From the NCBI GenBank assembly GCA_963920635.1, contig OY987298.1:111838035-111902034 (forward strand): a stretch of 64,000 nucleotides of DNA. Reading direction: 5' to 3'. Shown here piece by piece: positions 1-12,004 of the stretch. Every line of letters starts with the position of its first letter. Position 1 is the first letter of the stretch. The DNA comes from Pseudeuparius sepicola (lineage: Eukaryota; Arthropoda; Insecta; Coleoptera; Anthribidae). Under the pieces are notes generated by a model, which did not search any database, was not told the origin of the DNA, and was given only the letters and a program-made list of their open reading frames with translations. The translations under genes were made by a program, and so were the position numbers.

Positions 1-1960
1 CTGTTGTGGCACACCAGCAACCTTAACTGATATGGACTTACTGACTGGCAGGTTTCTGTATTTTTTAGATTTAGTTCGTTTATAGTGTGTGGAGCGGTTT
101 TGATATACTCGATTTTTAACCCATATAAAGTTCTAAAAATTCAGTAATTTGAGAAGGCACAGATAAGAACACTCTGTATATTTTGTATTGGACCTTTGCA
201 CGCCAACACCTTGAGTGGTCCTATTGACCATTCAACTATTTTGCGGGACACTTGACTCGGCAGATTCCTTTAAAATTGGTATTTTGCTCAACTTTGAGTC
301 CCTCCAGGACGGAACTCCCTGTCTATTTTTTGTTAAAATTTGGTACATGGGGGTTTTGGAGTGTTCTGATTAACGCTGTGGAGTCAGATTTTAAATAAAA
401 TAAATCGCTAAATGGTTTTCGTGAAAATCGGGGGTATAAAAAAATCGCAGTCGGCCCTGGATTTGCATTTTGAAAATGGTAGGAAAGTCAAAAGAAGCGG
501 TTTTTGAAGGTCTTTCCAACAAAAAAAAGTTTAGGCGATTATCTCCAAAAATGAAGATTTTACGGATTTGTGCAGTTTTAATATTGGACACCCTGTACAT
601 ACTTTTTGTAAATTTCTATTTTCCATGGTCTGTGATGTTTAAAAAGAAAGCCCCGAAATGACAAAATATATCAGGTATTTTTAAAGGAAAAATGAATAGT
701 TCATATTATTTTGCCATATACCTCAAAATACCAATTAGGGAAGAGTGATACTTTTTCCACACGTATGACAGCACTTGACCCAATGACACTTTTTTTAAAA
801 CTATGTAACACTAAACAACGTTTTTCGCATAAAATTGTCCTTATATATATCATAGTTTATTGCACTTGCGTACATACACGCCCTGTATGTACTCAAGTAC
901 AATAAACTCATAATTGAATGCTACCAGGCCCAATTCCCAGGGATTACATAAGTACTTAAATGGAAAATTGGAGACTATTTTGAATATTCCTGGCCAATGA
1001 TAGATATAGAGATCATTAAGTTCTAGCATTGATTAAGATATCTTATTCAATGGTTCTAGAGCATTATTTCTAGAAAACCTATGGGAGCTCTACAGATAAA
1101 ACAATGACATATTAAGAAAAATGGGGCCCCGGGAGTCTCACGCCAACATAGTTGTGACGGAAAATGCCTCCAAAGTAATCTTAAAAATTATAAAACTGTA
1201 AGTAGAATAGCAAAACGTATAATTTATCGGACAAATCTTTGAGTAGGTTAGAGAACAGTGAGAATAATAATAATATTAATTCTCACCCTCACAATACTCC
1301 AAACTAGGAGTATCCCAAAAGCAATTGAAATTTTTCTGCGGGGGAGGGGGGAAATTACTATTATTTTCTCTTCGTTGCCATTTGCGGCTAGAGACGACTT
1401 TTCCCGACAGAACTAGGATAGTATTCGTTCAAGTAGTACGGAAAACTCTAGAAAAAAGTTGTAATACCAGTGAGTGTGGGACAATTAGTAGTAAATGACA
1501 CAGACAAAGCTATTAAGGAGTGAATCCACAATTTATCCAGCGTTTTGTGTTCATTAAATGCTGATAGAACAACTTTAGAGGCATTTTTCGTAACAATATA
1601 AATATGTTTCGGCTTAACTTCCAACTCTATTATTGCTAATTAGAAAAGGCATCTATGTATAAGTACCCTCTATGGAACTGTTAAGCCGTTTTTGTTTGCT
1701 ATTCGGACGCATGTAAATGGCCGCATTAAGGACGGCCCCTTACTCTCAGAGGAATAACTGTAGTTTAAGATTCCAAAATTTTCGCCATCGGCGGCCATAA
1801 ACCCGCAGAAATAACGAAACAAAAACCCATTAATATTACGACACCACGCGCATTCTTGATTCGCAAGACTACCATAAACGGGGAATTTTAGCATGTATTT
1901 GCTAAAGTTTTAAGAATCCAACGCAATAATTCAACTTAACGTTCGCGCTTATCATCCTAT
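1..1960. other. Noncoding AT-rich stretch with repeat fragments
   Basis: No supportable gene. A right transposon terminus (ACACCCTGTA) sits at 591-600 without a clear left partner, so this looks like a decayed TA-flanked element. About 60 bases at 1262-1325 recur in inverted orientation near 7340-7405 (shared core CTCACCCTCACAATACTCC), marking a dispersed repeat. The short open frames here have no recognisable domain. Confidence 0.5.
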
Positions 1961-1988
1961 GTGATTTGAAATTTATGGCCACTATGTA

Positions 1989-2815
1989 CAGGGTGATCCA
2001 AACTCGACGCCCCAGGCCTACAGGGGGAACACGAAAACTCAAAATAAAATTTCGAAAAGAGGTTCTTAAATGGGACATACTAATAATGGCCGCTGTGAGG
2101 TCATCGATATTATTTTCCCAGAAACATACCAGTTTTTCTCTATATATTGACAACAACTTTTGTGGAGAAAGATTTTCTGTATCTTTGATTGTTCAAAATA
2201 TACAGGGTCAAATATGTAAAAAAAAATGCAATTTTTTCTAATCATTTTTCGAAATTTAGATAGCTATGGAATAATTGATAGTCAGAAATTATTTAAGAGT
2301 ATGTTAGGGTGCCTTGCGCACCCTTAAATTTATTCAACTGCAATATTTTTAATTTTTTTTTGTATCAAGCAATAACAAGCACAATTCAGAAATTTAAAAA
2401 TATTCCAGTTGAATAAATTTAAAGGTGCGCAAGGCACCCTAACATACTCTTAAATAATTTCTGACTACCAATTGTTTCCATAGCTATCTAGATTTCGAAA
2501 AATGATTAGAAAAAATTTCATGTTTTTTTACATATTTGACCCTGTATATTTCGAACAATAAAAGATACAGAAAATCTTTCCCTACAAAAGTTGTTGAGAA
2601 TGATAAGGACTTTCAATATATAGAGAAAAACTGGTATGTTTCTGGGAAAATAATATCGATGACGTCACAGCGGCCATTTTCCCAAACATCAAAAAAGCTT
2701 AATTTAGGTCAAAATTGGACCTCACTATGTCCCATTTAAGACCACTTTTCGAAATTTTATTTTGAGTTTCGTGTTCCCGCTGTAGGCCTGGGGCGTCGAG
2801 TTTGGATCGCACCCG
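1989..2815. mobile_element. Foldback/MITE-like element, long palindrome
   Basis: The left arm begins CAGGGTGATCCAAACTCGAC at 1989 after a TA. The right arm ends with the complement of the same sequence near 2815, again before TA. The arms stay alignable for roughly 370 bases each and meet around 2360-2400, so the element is nearly one large hairpin. The right terminus has lost one base of the CACCCTG end. An internal CAGGGTCAAATATG end (2202 onward) is mirrored near 2545. The TA flanks and terminal motif fit a nonautonomous Tc1/mariner-superfamily element. The opposing open frames inside are shadows of the palindrome. Confidence 0.8.
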
Positions 2816-2905
2816 TACAGAGTGGTCTAATGCTCATATCAGTATATTGACACTCGTAGAAACAGATTGTGCATACATAGGTACAGAAGGGAATGACAAT
2901 ACCTA

Positions 2906-3288
2906 AAGTCTATCCAAGTTACCGAGTCAGTGGATCAAAACATTGGCCACCACGTGACCTATTCTCCTATTGGTCTCTCCGTCATAAAATCTCAAGTGTT
3001 TACGCGGCGAGCAGAATGCAGGGCCGGCTCTTCCCTCAGTCGAGTTTCCTGCATATTTTAGATTGGATCGCGAGCAGTATATTCTGTAAATTTATTTTGC
3101 TACTTAATTTAAGGAGATTTATAAAGATCCACGAAAGGTAGAAACACAAATTTTAGAACTTTTAAAATAATTAGTTCAGAATTACAAGCCACTTGGAATC
3201 TCATATTAGTCCGACCCTGGTATAATCGATCTCAAGGCGGTCATGTGACTTTGTTTATATCTACTGCAGCTGTAACTTGGATAGACTT
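2906..3288. mobile_element. TA-flanked MITE, TIR AAGTCTATCCAAGTTAC, copy 1
   Basis: It begins AAGTCTATCCAAGTTAC after TA (2904-2905) and ends GTAACTTGGATAGACTT before TA (3289-3290). Length is 383 bases. A second copy of nearly the same length lies at 51360-51740, which confirms the boundaries. No coding capacity; inferred to be a nonautonomous Tc1/mariner-type element from the TA duplication. Confidence 0.85.
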
Positions 3289-3290
3289 TA

Positions 3291-4734
3291 GTAATTTACT
3301 AGCAGATTAGTAGAACTTATACGAGAATTAGTTTGTAGCGCGTGTAGTGTATCCCTGTGTAATACCCAAAGTGCTGGCGACAGCTATTTTATAATTTTGT
3401 TTTGTTTGTGATAATTCATTGTTCACAGTGTAGGTACCTATATTACGTATATATGGAGAATGCGTATACATCACACACAAATAATAACGAACAATAATCG
3501 TATCCAGTATGCATATTTGAAGCCCATAAAGTTCACTCGTAAGCCAAGCTGAGGAAATAATTGCTTATGGTTATCCTCATTCACAATAAGACATTTTTGT
3601 CTTCATGCCCTTCATGCTTGGACAATATTTCTTAGCTCATTATATTCTTTCACTTTTATCCGCACACCTGACGTTCATAAAACGCAAAAATTGTCTTTTG
3701 ACATTTCTCACTTTCCAGCTAAAGAATGGAAATAAACGAGGTCCACCTGAGCCATCTGCCATCTGCGGCATGCGCCTCCCGAAAAAATTAATTGCGTCTT
3801 GAGGCAGTTAGGAACAGTTAAAATGATACCTATGCTGGCCGGAGCCGCTGCCGCGCCGGCCGCCACAAACTTAGGCCACTCCATAACGCGCTCGTTTTAT
3901 GAGTGTGCTGAGTATGATTAAAATAACTGTTCAGCGCGAATCTCATCATTAGCCCAGTACTTAAAAACTCTATTCTTATTTCCAAATTGGCAAGAAAGGT
4001 GTACTAGGTATTTCATGGCTTCGCATTCTTCCCTGGCAAACGGCAAAACTTGTTGAATATGCGGGTTCGAGTTAACTACTCGATGAGTGCTCCGAGAAGG
4101 GTCGACAATAATTATTTCCGATCAGGCCAAAAACTTTTGAAGGCCAAAATCCATAATGAACTGCAATATAAAATAGCCAAGCAGTAAGTAAGCACCGGCG
4201 TAAAAACATTGTTTTTACATATTTTTCTTAAAATTTTAAAATGTGCACCGCACAATGAAAATTCAAACGCGTCATTTAAACTATGAAATCTCTAAAACCT
4301 ATCCCCTATGGCCCATTTTAAGAATGAAACCCTTACATTTTAAAGCAAATATCCGTACAACATTCAAAATGACCTCACCTCGAAACAAATTTTGTAGATT
4401 TTGCGAGGTTTCGTAAAATTAGCACTTGGTGTATTTTGTTTTTCCCTGTTTATGTTGGAGTACCATATTTCAACAAACCATATAATACAATATGTTTTTT
4501 CCTGCTCCCTCATCCGTATGTATACTTTACACACTCGCCAGCATGCCCCTCGGTATAGCTTAAGCCAAACGTTCGACGTGCCCTGTTATTTGGGTTTCTA
4601 GCTGCGAATGTGGTTGCTGGGTACAAAAAGTAATGCCTACAGAGACTTACATGGCAATGACCTTAAAACTATTAATAAAATAAATGTAGCAACGCGAAAC
4701 TTTAATAATATATTTCACAGCGATCGTTCTATAA
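3291..4734. other. Noncoding stretch with one small GC-rich island
   Basis: Mostly unremarkable AT-rich sequence. A GC-rich patch at about 3826-3890 stands out. It contains a 32-codon open frame starting at the ATG near 3821, with an alanine/proline-rich run and a stop near 3920. I see no splice context that makes it an exon, so I leave it unannotated as a gene. Confidence 0.35.
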
Positions 4735-5191
4735 AGTAGTTTGTATCGGAAAAAAACACGAATATATTTTGACCCACCCCTAGAGCCTATATTTTCCGAG
4801 TTAGAAAAAAATTACTTAAATGAAAGTTATAGGGTTTTTTCTGAACCGCTAGGATCTGTTACTAGATAAAACAAATGAGCGTCGCAAATTTATGAAAAAA
4901 TATAAACTTACTTTTTTTAATGGAACACCCTGTATATTTGTGGATTTTTGAATTGCATGCATTTTTCCGATTCCACAAATATAAATATGTTATATGTTTG
5001 CTCTAAGCATTCGCATGATATTCCAAATTGCAGATAAATACGATCTTTATATTTAATCAAGGTTGCCATGGAAAAATCCATTATTTTTGTTACAATACAC
5101 CTTGGTGCCATACAACTTTCATTTAAGTAATTTTTTCTAACTCGAAAAATAGAGGCTCTAGGGGTGGATCAAAATATACGGGAACACCCTG
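4735..5191. mobile_element. Foldback element with decayed left end
   Basis: Inverted arms: sequence at about 4760-4830 (CCACCCCTAGAGCC, then AATTACTTAAATGAAAG) is mirrored at 5110-5175. The right terminus is AACACCCTG followed by TA at 5192. The left terminus is too diverged to place exactly. An internal AACACCCTGTA at 4924-4934 suggests a second element end within it. Confidence 0.65.
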
Positions 5192-6051
5192 TACATAAGG
5201 TTTTTCTGATCGGCAGTTGACATCCCGTCATGCCAACTGTGATTCCGTATGTCGCTAAATCAAAACATTAGTAGATAATATCTGTGCGATTTATTATAGT
5301 TTGTTATTGATATTTATTATTAAACAGATGCCCTGAAAGTGCAATTCGTAATTTATTTGCCGAAATTGGATGCTTTCTTGGTAGAAATTTTTTTTTTTTT
5401 AATAATCAGATTATCGCGTCTGCCGAAATTCGTGGTATAAAACTGCAAAGGTTTGTACCTATACATATGTTGTATTAATAGTAAAGTATTATGAGTTATT
5501 AATAAAGGGAGAACTTGGGGCTAGGGACCATCTTGAAGGCGGGTTTATAAAGGCGCTATTTTAGTGTTTAGAAATTAGAAATATTGAGCCCAAATTCCGT
5601 GGGAACCTAGGCCCAAACTTGCAAAAAAATTGCACAAAAACGCTACTGAATATTTACGAAAAAAACACTTATTGACTAAATGTGGTTGCACGGGGCATCC
5701 TAAATCTGGGGGTTTGAGGTTAGAATTTTGAAATTTCAACTTTCCTTGCATCTTTCACCGCAGCTTAAGGTTATGTTTCAGTGGTATCGCCATGTTGCCA
5801 AATTTCGAAAAAAGTCAAATAACTTGCTAATTATACGTAAATATATATTTTTGAAATAATCGTAGGGTCTTAGGCAAGTGTCCAGGAATGGTTTTATCGA
5901 GTTTGTAAAATATCGTCAAGTACCCTATTAATGATTATGTTCTCCCTTGTTAATCATAGAAATTATAGCTATCTTCAATCTACTTAAAAAGGTCGTGTAT
6001 AGAACATTTCAACTCGACGGTTTTGAATATCCGAAATGATTTAAATATTTT
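5192..6051. other. Noncoding stretch
   Basis: No gene, repeat array or splice-supported exon recognised. AT-rich, with a poly-T run near 5390. Confidence 0.4.
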
Positions 6052-6587
6052 CAGCGCACTCCGCATGCGGAGTGCGCGCTGCGCAGTGCGCACCGATCGC
6101 TTGTATACGATTGAATGTAGATGGTCTATCTAGAGCGCACTCCGTATGCGTCTACGACCCGTCCGTCGCGCACGGCCGCACCAGTCGCGTCTGGGGCGAC
6201 TGGTGCGCACCGTGCGCAGAGGAGATTCCCGTTGAAGGTGTATTTTAGGCATTTTCACCAAAATGTCTAAATTTTCTCTTCTTATTAATAAGTTTACACA
6301 TCACCCCTTTCATCTAGTATTGACAATAATAATAAATCATCTTCTCTATGTCCTAATTTTTTGATATAATACTTTTTTAAATGTTTTTTCTTTTCAATTT
6401 TGGCGGGTTACCTTTCACCTGCAAGGCCCCACGCAATACGGAGACAATAGTATGTCCCAATAACAATAAAACGAAAATTTATATGACATGATAAGGGATG
6501 CGCAGTGCGCATTGTAGATAGACCACCGTGGGATGCGCACTCCGCACGCGCACTCCGCAACGCGCAGTCCGCATGCGGAGTGCGCTG
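6052..6587. mobile_element. hAT-like MITE with GC-rich palindromic ends
   Basis: The left end CAGCGCACTCCGCATGCGGA (6052) and the right end TCCGCATGCGGAGTGCGCTG (finishing 6587) are perfect inverted repeats with CAG...CTG termini. Each end contains a 24-base palindrome centred on CCGCATGCGG; the left one is perfect (6054-6077), the right one has one mismatch (6563-6586). Further GCGCAC/GTGCGC copies and a stem of GCACCAGTCGC type (about 6178-6214) lie inside both ends, around an AT-rich middle. The CAG...CTG ends suggest hAT, but I do not see a matching 8-base duplication. Confidence 0.6.
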
Positions 6588-7037
6588 TAGATAGACCGTA
6601 GCTTAACCCTATGTATATTGAAAAGAAGTCACATTCAAAATACACGCGTTGTTATTCATAGAACTTTATAAAAATCTTTATGTGGCACTCTAGAAAATAT
6701 ATACCCCTCAAGGGCACTCGAATTATTTTGCGGTATTTAAAAAGGGCTAAGATAATAAACTTTTAAGCCCTGGAATTTTCATGCTAGTTGTAGTTAATCG
6801 CAAATTAAAGTTTTTGTTTTAGTTGCTTTTATAAGTTCATAGAAGTTTCCGAGTGCCTCAAGCTACTAATGAGCTGAACGTTTATTAAATCCTGTGGGAA
6901 TAAACTATTTCAGCTACTTACTTGCAATTTTTTATGATCTCATTATAAGCCATAGAAGTGTCTTAGCTTAATCCCTGGCTACTGCCTGAAGGCTTTTGAA
7001 ATTTTACCTATTTTACGGCGAATTATGACATACAGTA
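6588..7037. other. Noncoding stretch
   Basis: AT-rich, no recognisable gene or repeat. It ends at the TA (7036-7037) bordering the next foldback element. Confidence 0.4.
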
Positions 7038-8414
7038 CAGGGTTATTCATACAACATTCTACCCCCTTAACTTTTTGTTTTTAATTTCGGAAAAAAATGT
7101 AAATATAAAATTTTTATAAAATTTTCTTGCGATTTAAGGTGTGTATTCAGAAAAACAAATGAATACCGCGTTTTGGAGATATAGACTAAACTTTTTTAGA
7201 TGGAACACCCTATACAGGGTGTTTCATTAAAGGTGAAGGCTTACCATATCTCAAGGTCTATAGAGACCTTGACCATATCTCAGGAACTAATAGTCCTAGA
7301 GCTTTGGGAAAAAAATCGCACAAGCATGTATGGTTGCTTCTGGGGTACTCCTAGTTTGGAGTATTGTGAGGGTGAGAATTATTATTTTTATTATTATTAA
7401 TGTGATCACGAACAATTGCCGGAAATTATTTTTAAGTTCGTAGGTCGGCCCCTAAGGGTCGTATTCAAAACAGTAAATTTGAAAAATGAGTTTTCTCAAA
7501 AAAAATTACTAATAAAGGTATATCAAAAATAATTTTAGTTGCACTCTTCAGCAAATTGTTAATACTTTTTGTTAAGGATTTTTTGCTGTAGCTCTTCAAA
7601 TAGAGGTGAAACGGGCGGATAAACCTTGACTTGAAAAAATGCTGCTAACTTCGGTTTAGCTTAACCGAATTGGTCGAATTTGGGCTTGTTGAAGAGAGCG
7701 TTCCTTCTTCTATTAAATGATTGTCCAATAAGGTCATTTCGAGTAACGTGGTCACCGCTAGAGGGCGCAATTTGAAAAATTTCCCTTTTGTTACAATTTT
7801 CTCCGAAATTTTAAACGCAATGGCATATTTATTCTGTTATAATAGAAAAGTAAATTAAATTTACAACAAAAAATACCCTAGGTTCAAATAGATATCTTCA
7901 TTAGTTTCGGAGTTATCGCCGAAAGAATAATTATTAACATCCGTGGTCAAGCATGCCATGAAATAAATAAAAATCTGCTTCAGCTTTTCGTAAATTGCTA
8001 TTTTTCTCACTTTTTATTCTGTTAAACGTATTAATAATTGTTGTGTTACCACATCGTGCTGTGAAAATGGTATATTATTGCTACAGTATTAGTGAAAAAA
8101 AAAACGACATTGTTAAATGTTATGTTTCTTCAACATTTAAATATTGACGGCTTTTTTGCAAAGAAACTGGAAATTAAAAAAATTGTAAATATTATAAAAG
8201 ACCACTTGTTGTATGTCTTACAGAACCACATGTAACTCAAGAAGTAGTTGATCAAGAACTAGAAATCAAAGATTATGTGTTTATAAAATGCTCATCAAAC
8301 TCTGCTCTTACCGGAGAAATTATTGTTTATATCAGTACTAAATTAGTTAAAGTAAAAATTATGACATATATGTTGTAAACGTTCAGTAAATGGCAATCCA
8401 AAATTGTTTATACA

Positions 8415-8867
8415 GTGTTTGAAAATAAATGTGAAGAAATTGTTGATCTCTCTTATTTATTACGGCAAGATAAAAGAAAATATATTAAGAACAAAATTCT
8501 AGGGTTAAAGTTTAACAACAATTATTCCTCTGAGTGTTTTTCCAAAAGGATTTTGAAAGAAACTTTTTCAGTATTTGGTTATCCACTATTAAATTGTATA
8601 AAGTTGGTATTGAAAACTGGAGAAATGCCCGATGATCTAAAGTGTTCAGTCAAGTCAAGTCAAAAACACAAACAATATAATGAGTTTGGACCTATAAATG
8701 TTCATTTGGAGATAGAAAAACTACTAGTATATCCAAATTTTTTATATTGTGCTACTATTTTGTATGGAGCTGATGATTATGTGTTTCAAAAAGTTGTACA
8801 GAATAAAGAAATGCATATTTTTTTGAATCTTGATAAATATACAAAAATTAGTTACCTATATGCTTGA
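8415..8867 (+). CDS. Unrecognised 150-aa open frame, probably a decayed gene
   Basis: I do not recognise this protein. It is lysine/asparagine/tyrosine-rich, with no obvious signal peptide or long hydrophobic segment. It begins MFENKCEEIVDLSYLLRQDK and has a run containing LNCIKLVLKTGEMPDDLKC in the middle. Five or more cysteines are scattered without a zinc-finger spacing. The track-style start is a GTG, so the true start is unknown. Upstream at about 8220-8370 another frame reads protein-like (HVTQEVVDQELEIKDYVFIK) and then hits a stop, suggesting a frameshift or lost intron. A frame just downstream (8868-8900) continues in protein-like fashion. It sits between the arms of the 7038-9637 element and could be its gene. 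Alternatives are captured host or viral-like sequence, or chance. Confidence 0.35.
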   Translation: MFENKCEEIVDLSYLLRQDKRKYIKNKILGLKFNNNYSSECFSKRILKETFSVFGYPLLNCIKLVLKTGEMPDDLKCSVKSSQKHKQYNEFGPINVHLEIEKLLVYPNFLYCATILYGADDYVFQKVVQNKEMHIFLNLDKYTKISYLYA

Positions 8868-9001
8868 CAGACTAAAATGTTTAAATGCAGAAAAATTAGT
8901 GAGTAATTTAGTGTTTATTTTTATTTTTAAAATTAAACAAAACTCACTTCCAGTTTGTTTAAATGAATACACTACTTTTAATTTTGAATATCATAATTAT
9001 A

Positions 9002-9407
9002 CAGGGTGTTTCAAAATTCAGTACAAAGATTTTAAGGGCGTATATTTGAGGCAAAAATAATACTTTTATTCCTATAATCAAACATGTGTCTTAAAATACA
9101 CCCCCTCCGAGCTACAGCCATCGTAAATTGCGTAAAAAAAATCGATTATTTTGAACTGTGCCTACACTGCCTACATTTATTCATCAAATCTCATGAAAAT
9201 TTGCAAACCCCTGTCTCTTTAGGCGCTCTATTCATTTGTTGGCTCAAAAATGACGTAAACTTAATTTTTGGGGGATTTAGGGGTCTACCCTTTTTTTAGA
9301 TCGGGGGGGGGGGTGCATTTTAGGTTACATGTTTTTAGGAAAAAAGACTTATTTTTGCCTCAAAAATACGCCCTTAAAATCTTTGTACTGAATTTTGAAA
9401 CAACCTG
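9002..9407. mobile_element. Foldback MITE nested in the 7038-9637 element
   Basis: CAGGGTGTTTCAAAATTCAG at 9002 (TA at 9000-9001) is mirrored by TTTTGAAACAACCTG ending 9407 (TA at 9408-9409). Arms of about 60 bases share AAGATTTTAAGGGCG. It contains a short poly-G run (9302-9312). Nonautonomous; no gene. Confidence 0.75.
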
Positions 9408-9732
9408 TATATCGGTGAAACAAGAAAAATCCGTAGATTTCGAAAATCGAGAAATATACAGGGAGTTCCATCTAAAAAACATAAGTTTGGTCTATATCTC
9501 CAAAAGGCGACAATAATTTCTTTTTCTGAACACACAACTGAAATCGCAATTAAATTTTATACAATTTTCATATTTATATTTTTTCCAAAATTAAAAACAA
9601 TAAAGTTAAGGGGTAGAATGTTATATGAATAACCCTGTTCAATGTGCTCGACTCAACTCTTTTAGTACAGAACTTGATTGTATTAAAATTATTGTTCAAG
9701 TTTAGTCATGATTTGACAACCTACAATATGTA

Positions 9733-10193
9733 CAGTGACCGGCAGAGAGTTGGACACAAATTTCGATTAATTTCAATTTCTAGATGCTAATCGAACAAAA
9801 TTAAAGTTTAATAGCAAATTCATGTGTTATCCGATGATAAGTTGGGCTTGCGGTATTTTGTTTTTTTGTAATACAAAAGGTGGTCGAAAAAATACAAAAA
9901 AGTTAAATTTCTTTTTTTTACTAGTGGCTGTGATTATAAATCTGACATCCACCGTTCATTCCAAACCACTTTTGTAAGTAACTTTTTACCATACCTTAAA
10001 AAATAAGGATACTTTACTCTTGACTTATTTTGACATATTTGAATCTACCTCGGATCCAAAAAGAGATATTTAAATTTTGATATGTGCGTTTTAAGTTTAA
10101 AATGATGCACCAACTTTTATCAAGAATAAAATTTTCTGAGAAATTAATAATAAAAAAGGTTTTCATTTGTGTAAAACTTTCTGCCGGTCACTG
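9733..10193. mobile_element. Tc1-like MITE, TIR CAGTGACCGGCAGA
   Basis: It starts CAGTGACCGGCAGAGAGTTG after TA (9731-9732) and ends CTGCCGGTCACTG before TA (10194-10195). CAGTG termini with a TA target are typical of Tc1-like elements. Length 461 bases; no transposase. Confidence 0.8.
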
Positions 10194-10197
10194 TATA

Positions 10198-11030
10198 CAG
10201 GATGATTTTTTTAGATCTACCACCGCAATTTTCTTGCTCATTTTGCGGCCTACAAAAAAAACGTAAGAAACAAAAATGTGGCAATTTGGACAGCTAAGTG
10301 GTGCTGCAAAAGAAATCGGCATCCATGGCCAACTTCGGCCGTCGGGCAATATTAAAAAAAACCTCAAATTGAGCAAAACTATTAATGGCTTAATGGCCGT
10401 GGAATGTTTATTTTAAGAGGCAGAGAAAAACTTTTATATTGAAAATTGATGGCACTAAGAAGCTTTATGCAAAAGGGTACAAAGATAGTTTCAGAAAATT
10501 ACACAGAGGCTTCGGCTCTCTTGAGGCTATGAATTTTTTTTTGTTTATTTCTTATTAAGCGATTTTCTCCCTTATTTTGGGCCGCACAGAAAATATGTAA
10601 GAAAACAAAATATGGCAGTTTTGGTCAGCGAGGCAACACTAAAAAAGGAATGGACCTCCATGCCCAACTTTTCGCGGTGTACTAAAAAAACCTAAAATCA
10701 ACAAAAATTTTCATGGTCTCAGTAGAGCCGAAGACCCTGTGTAATTTGCTGAAACTATCTGAGCACCTGGGTGGATAAAGCTTCTCAGTGCCATCAATTT
10801 TCAACATAAAAGTTTTTCTCTGTCTCTTAAAATAAACATTCCACGGCCGTTAATAGTTTTGCTCAATTTGAGGTTTTTATATTGCGCGACAAGTTGGCCA
10901 TGAATGCCGATTTCTTTTGCAGCACCACTTAGCTGTCCAAAATTGCCACATTTTTGCTTCTTACGTTTTATTTTGTATGCCGCAAAATGCGCGAGAAAAT
11001 CGTGGTGGTAGACTTAAAAAAATCATCCTG
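10198..11030. mobile_element. Foldback element, about 830 bases
   Basis: CAGGATGATTTTTTTAGATC at 10198 is mirrored by AAAAAAATCATCCTG ending 11030, with TA on both outer sides. The arms run nearly to the centre (about 10610); for example CCGTGGAATGTTTATTTTAA at 10399 has its complement near 10830. The element abuts the preceding MITE with only TATA between them, so one probably inserted at the flanking TA of the other. Confidence 0.8.
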
Positions 11031-12004
11031 TATAAAATAACAACAATAACAAACTGCAAGCAAAATACCTACCAAAATGTTATCATACAAATATACAGTG
11101 TGTCCATGGATGCTACTTGGAGCAGTTGTAGATAAAGAAAATTGCATTTAGATTTTAACATTATGAGATTCTCTCCTGTTAAAACTTTCCATTTAGGAGT
11201 GGGTATAATATGTAAAAATAAAACAGAAATTATGCCAGATCCGTAGAGTAAGATGCGGACATCGCGAGTGTTTTAGGGTGGGTCGCGTACGATTTTCTCA
11301 GGTACAAGGTCAAAGCCATAGAGGATCATCCTCTAAATTACTCAAAGAACAATTAATTCAGGGATAAGTTGGTTCTCTGTGCATGTCTATGTAGGTCAAG
11401 TTTTGTTATTGCGCTGTAATAATATATTTATTACTTTCACTTCAGATTGAGCGTAACAATATATTTTCTTGGAACATATTATAATCACCATACCAACCTT
11501 TATGTTGTACACGGAATTTAAATTGAAACCAGTAAGTATATAGCACAGACCTATATAGCTTCGCTACTGTGTATATAGGTGGAGGTAATTGAGGGTATAT
11601 GAAAAAATTACACAGCCGAAATAGGTTAGGCATTTACTATAAACAGCACTATTGGGAATAATACTCAAATACCTATTAACGTTAACATACCGCTTTTGGC
11701 CCTAGCGCATGACAAGTTGCATGGAATGAAGTGAGAGAGAATTCGCCGCCATTATTAACCATATACCATATTGGCAATTTATATGGTGGCTATATAAATA
11801 AAAACTCATTGGTGTCCCTGTGCAAGGTTCGAGAAAATTTACTGATGTCTGTTTGAAATCAATTAATTATCATATTTTCTAAAAACAAGCTACTCATTTA
11901 AGTTTAGTACTAAAGAAATGACATGCTTCATAAGGATCTAAAAATGCGAAGAACCTTTTACCTCCGGGCTGTGAAATTGAATTCTATGGGAAACATATCA
12001 TATA
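11031..12004. other. Noncoding stretch with one orphan transposon end
   Basis: A terminus-like CAGTGTGTCCATGG lies at about 11095 after TA, without a partner that I could find. No gene recognised in the rest. Confidence 0.4.

Larger units (their letters stand above)
7038..9637. mobile_element. 2.6-kb inverted-repeat element carrying an open frame
   Basis: The left end is CAGGGTTATTCATACAACAT (7038), preceded by TA. The right end near 9637 is its complement. The inverted arms extend about 165-185 bases (to about 7218 on the left, from about 9455 on the right) and include an internal CAGGGTGTTCCATCT end. Between them lie noncoding repeat sequence (7216-8000), a candidate coding region (8415-8867) and a nested palindrome (9002-9407). 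Either it is a larger element with its own genes, or a composite of several insertions. The right flank reads TTC rather than TA. Confidence 0.6.

Noticed and set aside
3821..3920. Small alanine-rich frame as a first exon of the ZP gene
   Set aside because: No convincing signal peptide, and no donor in the phase required by the exon at 29887.
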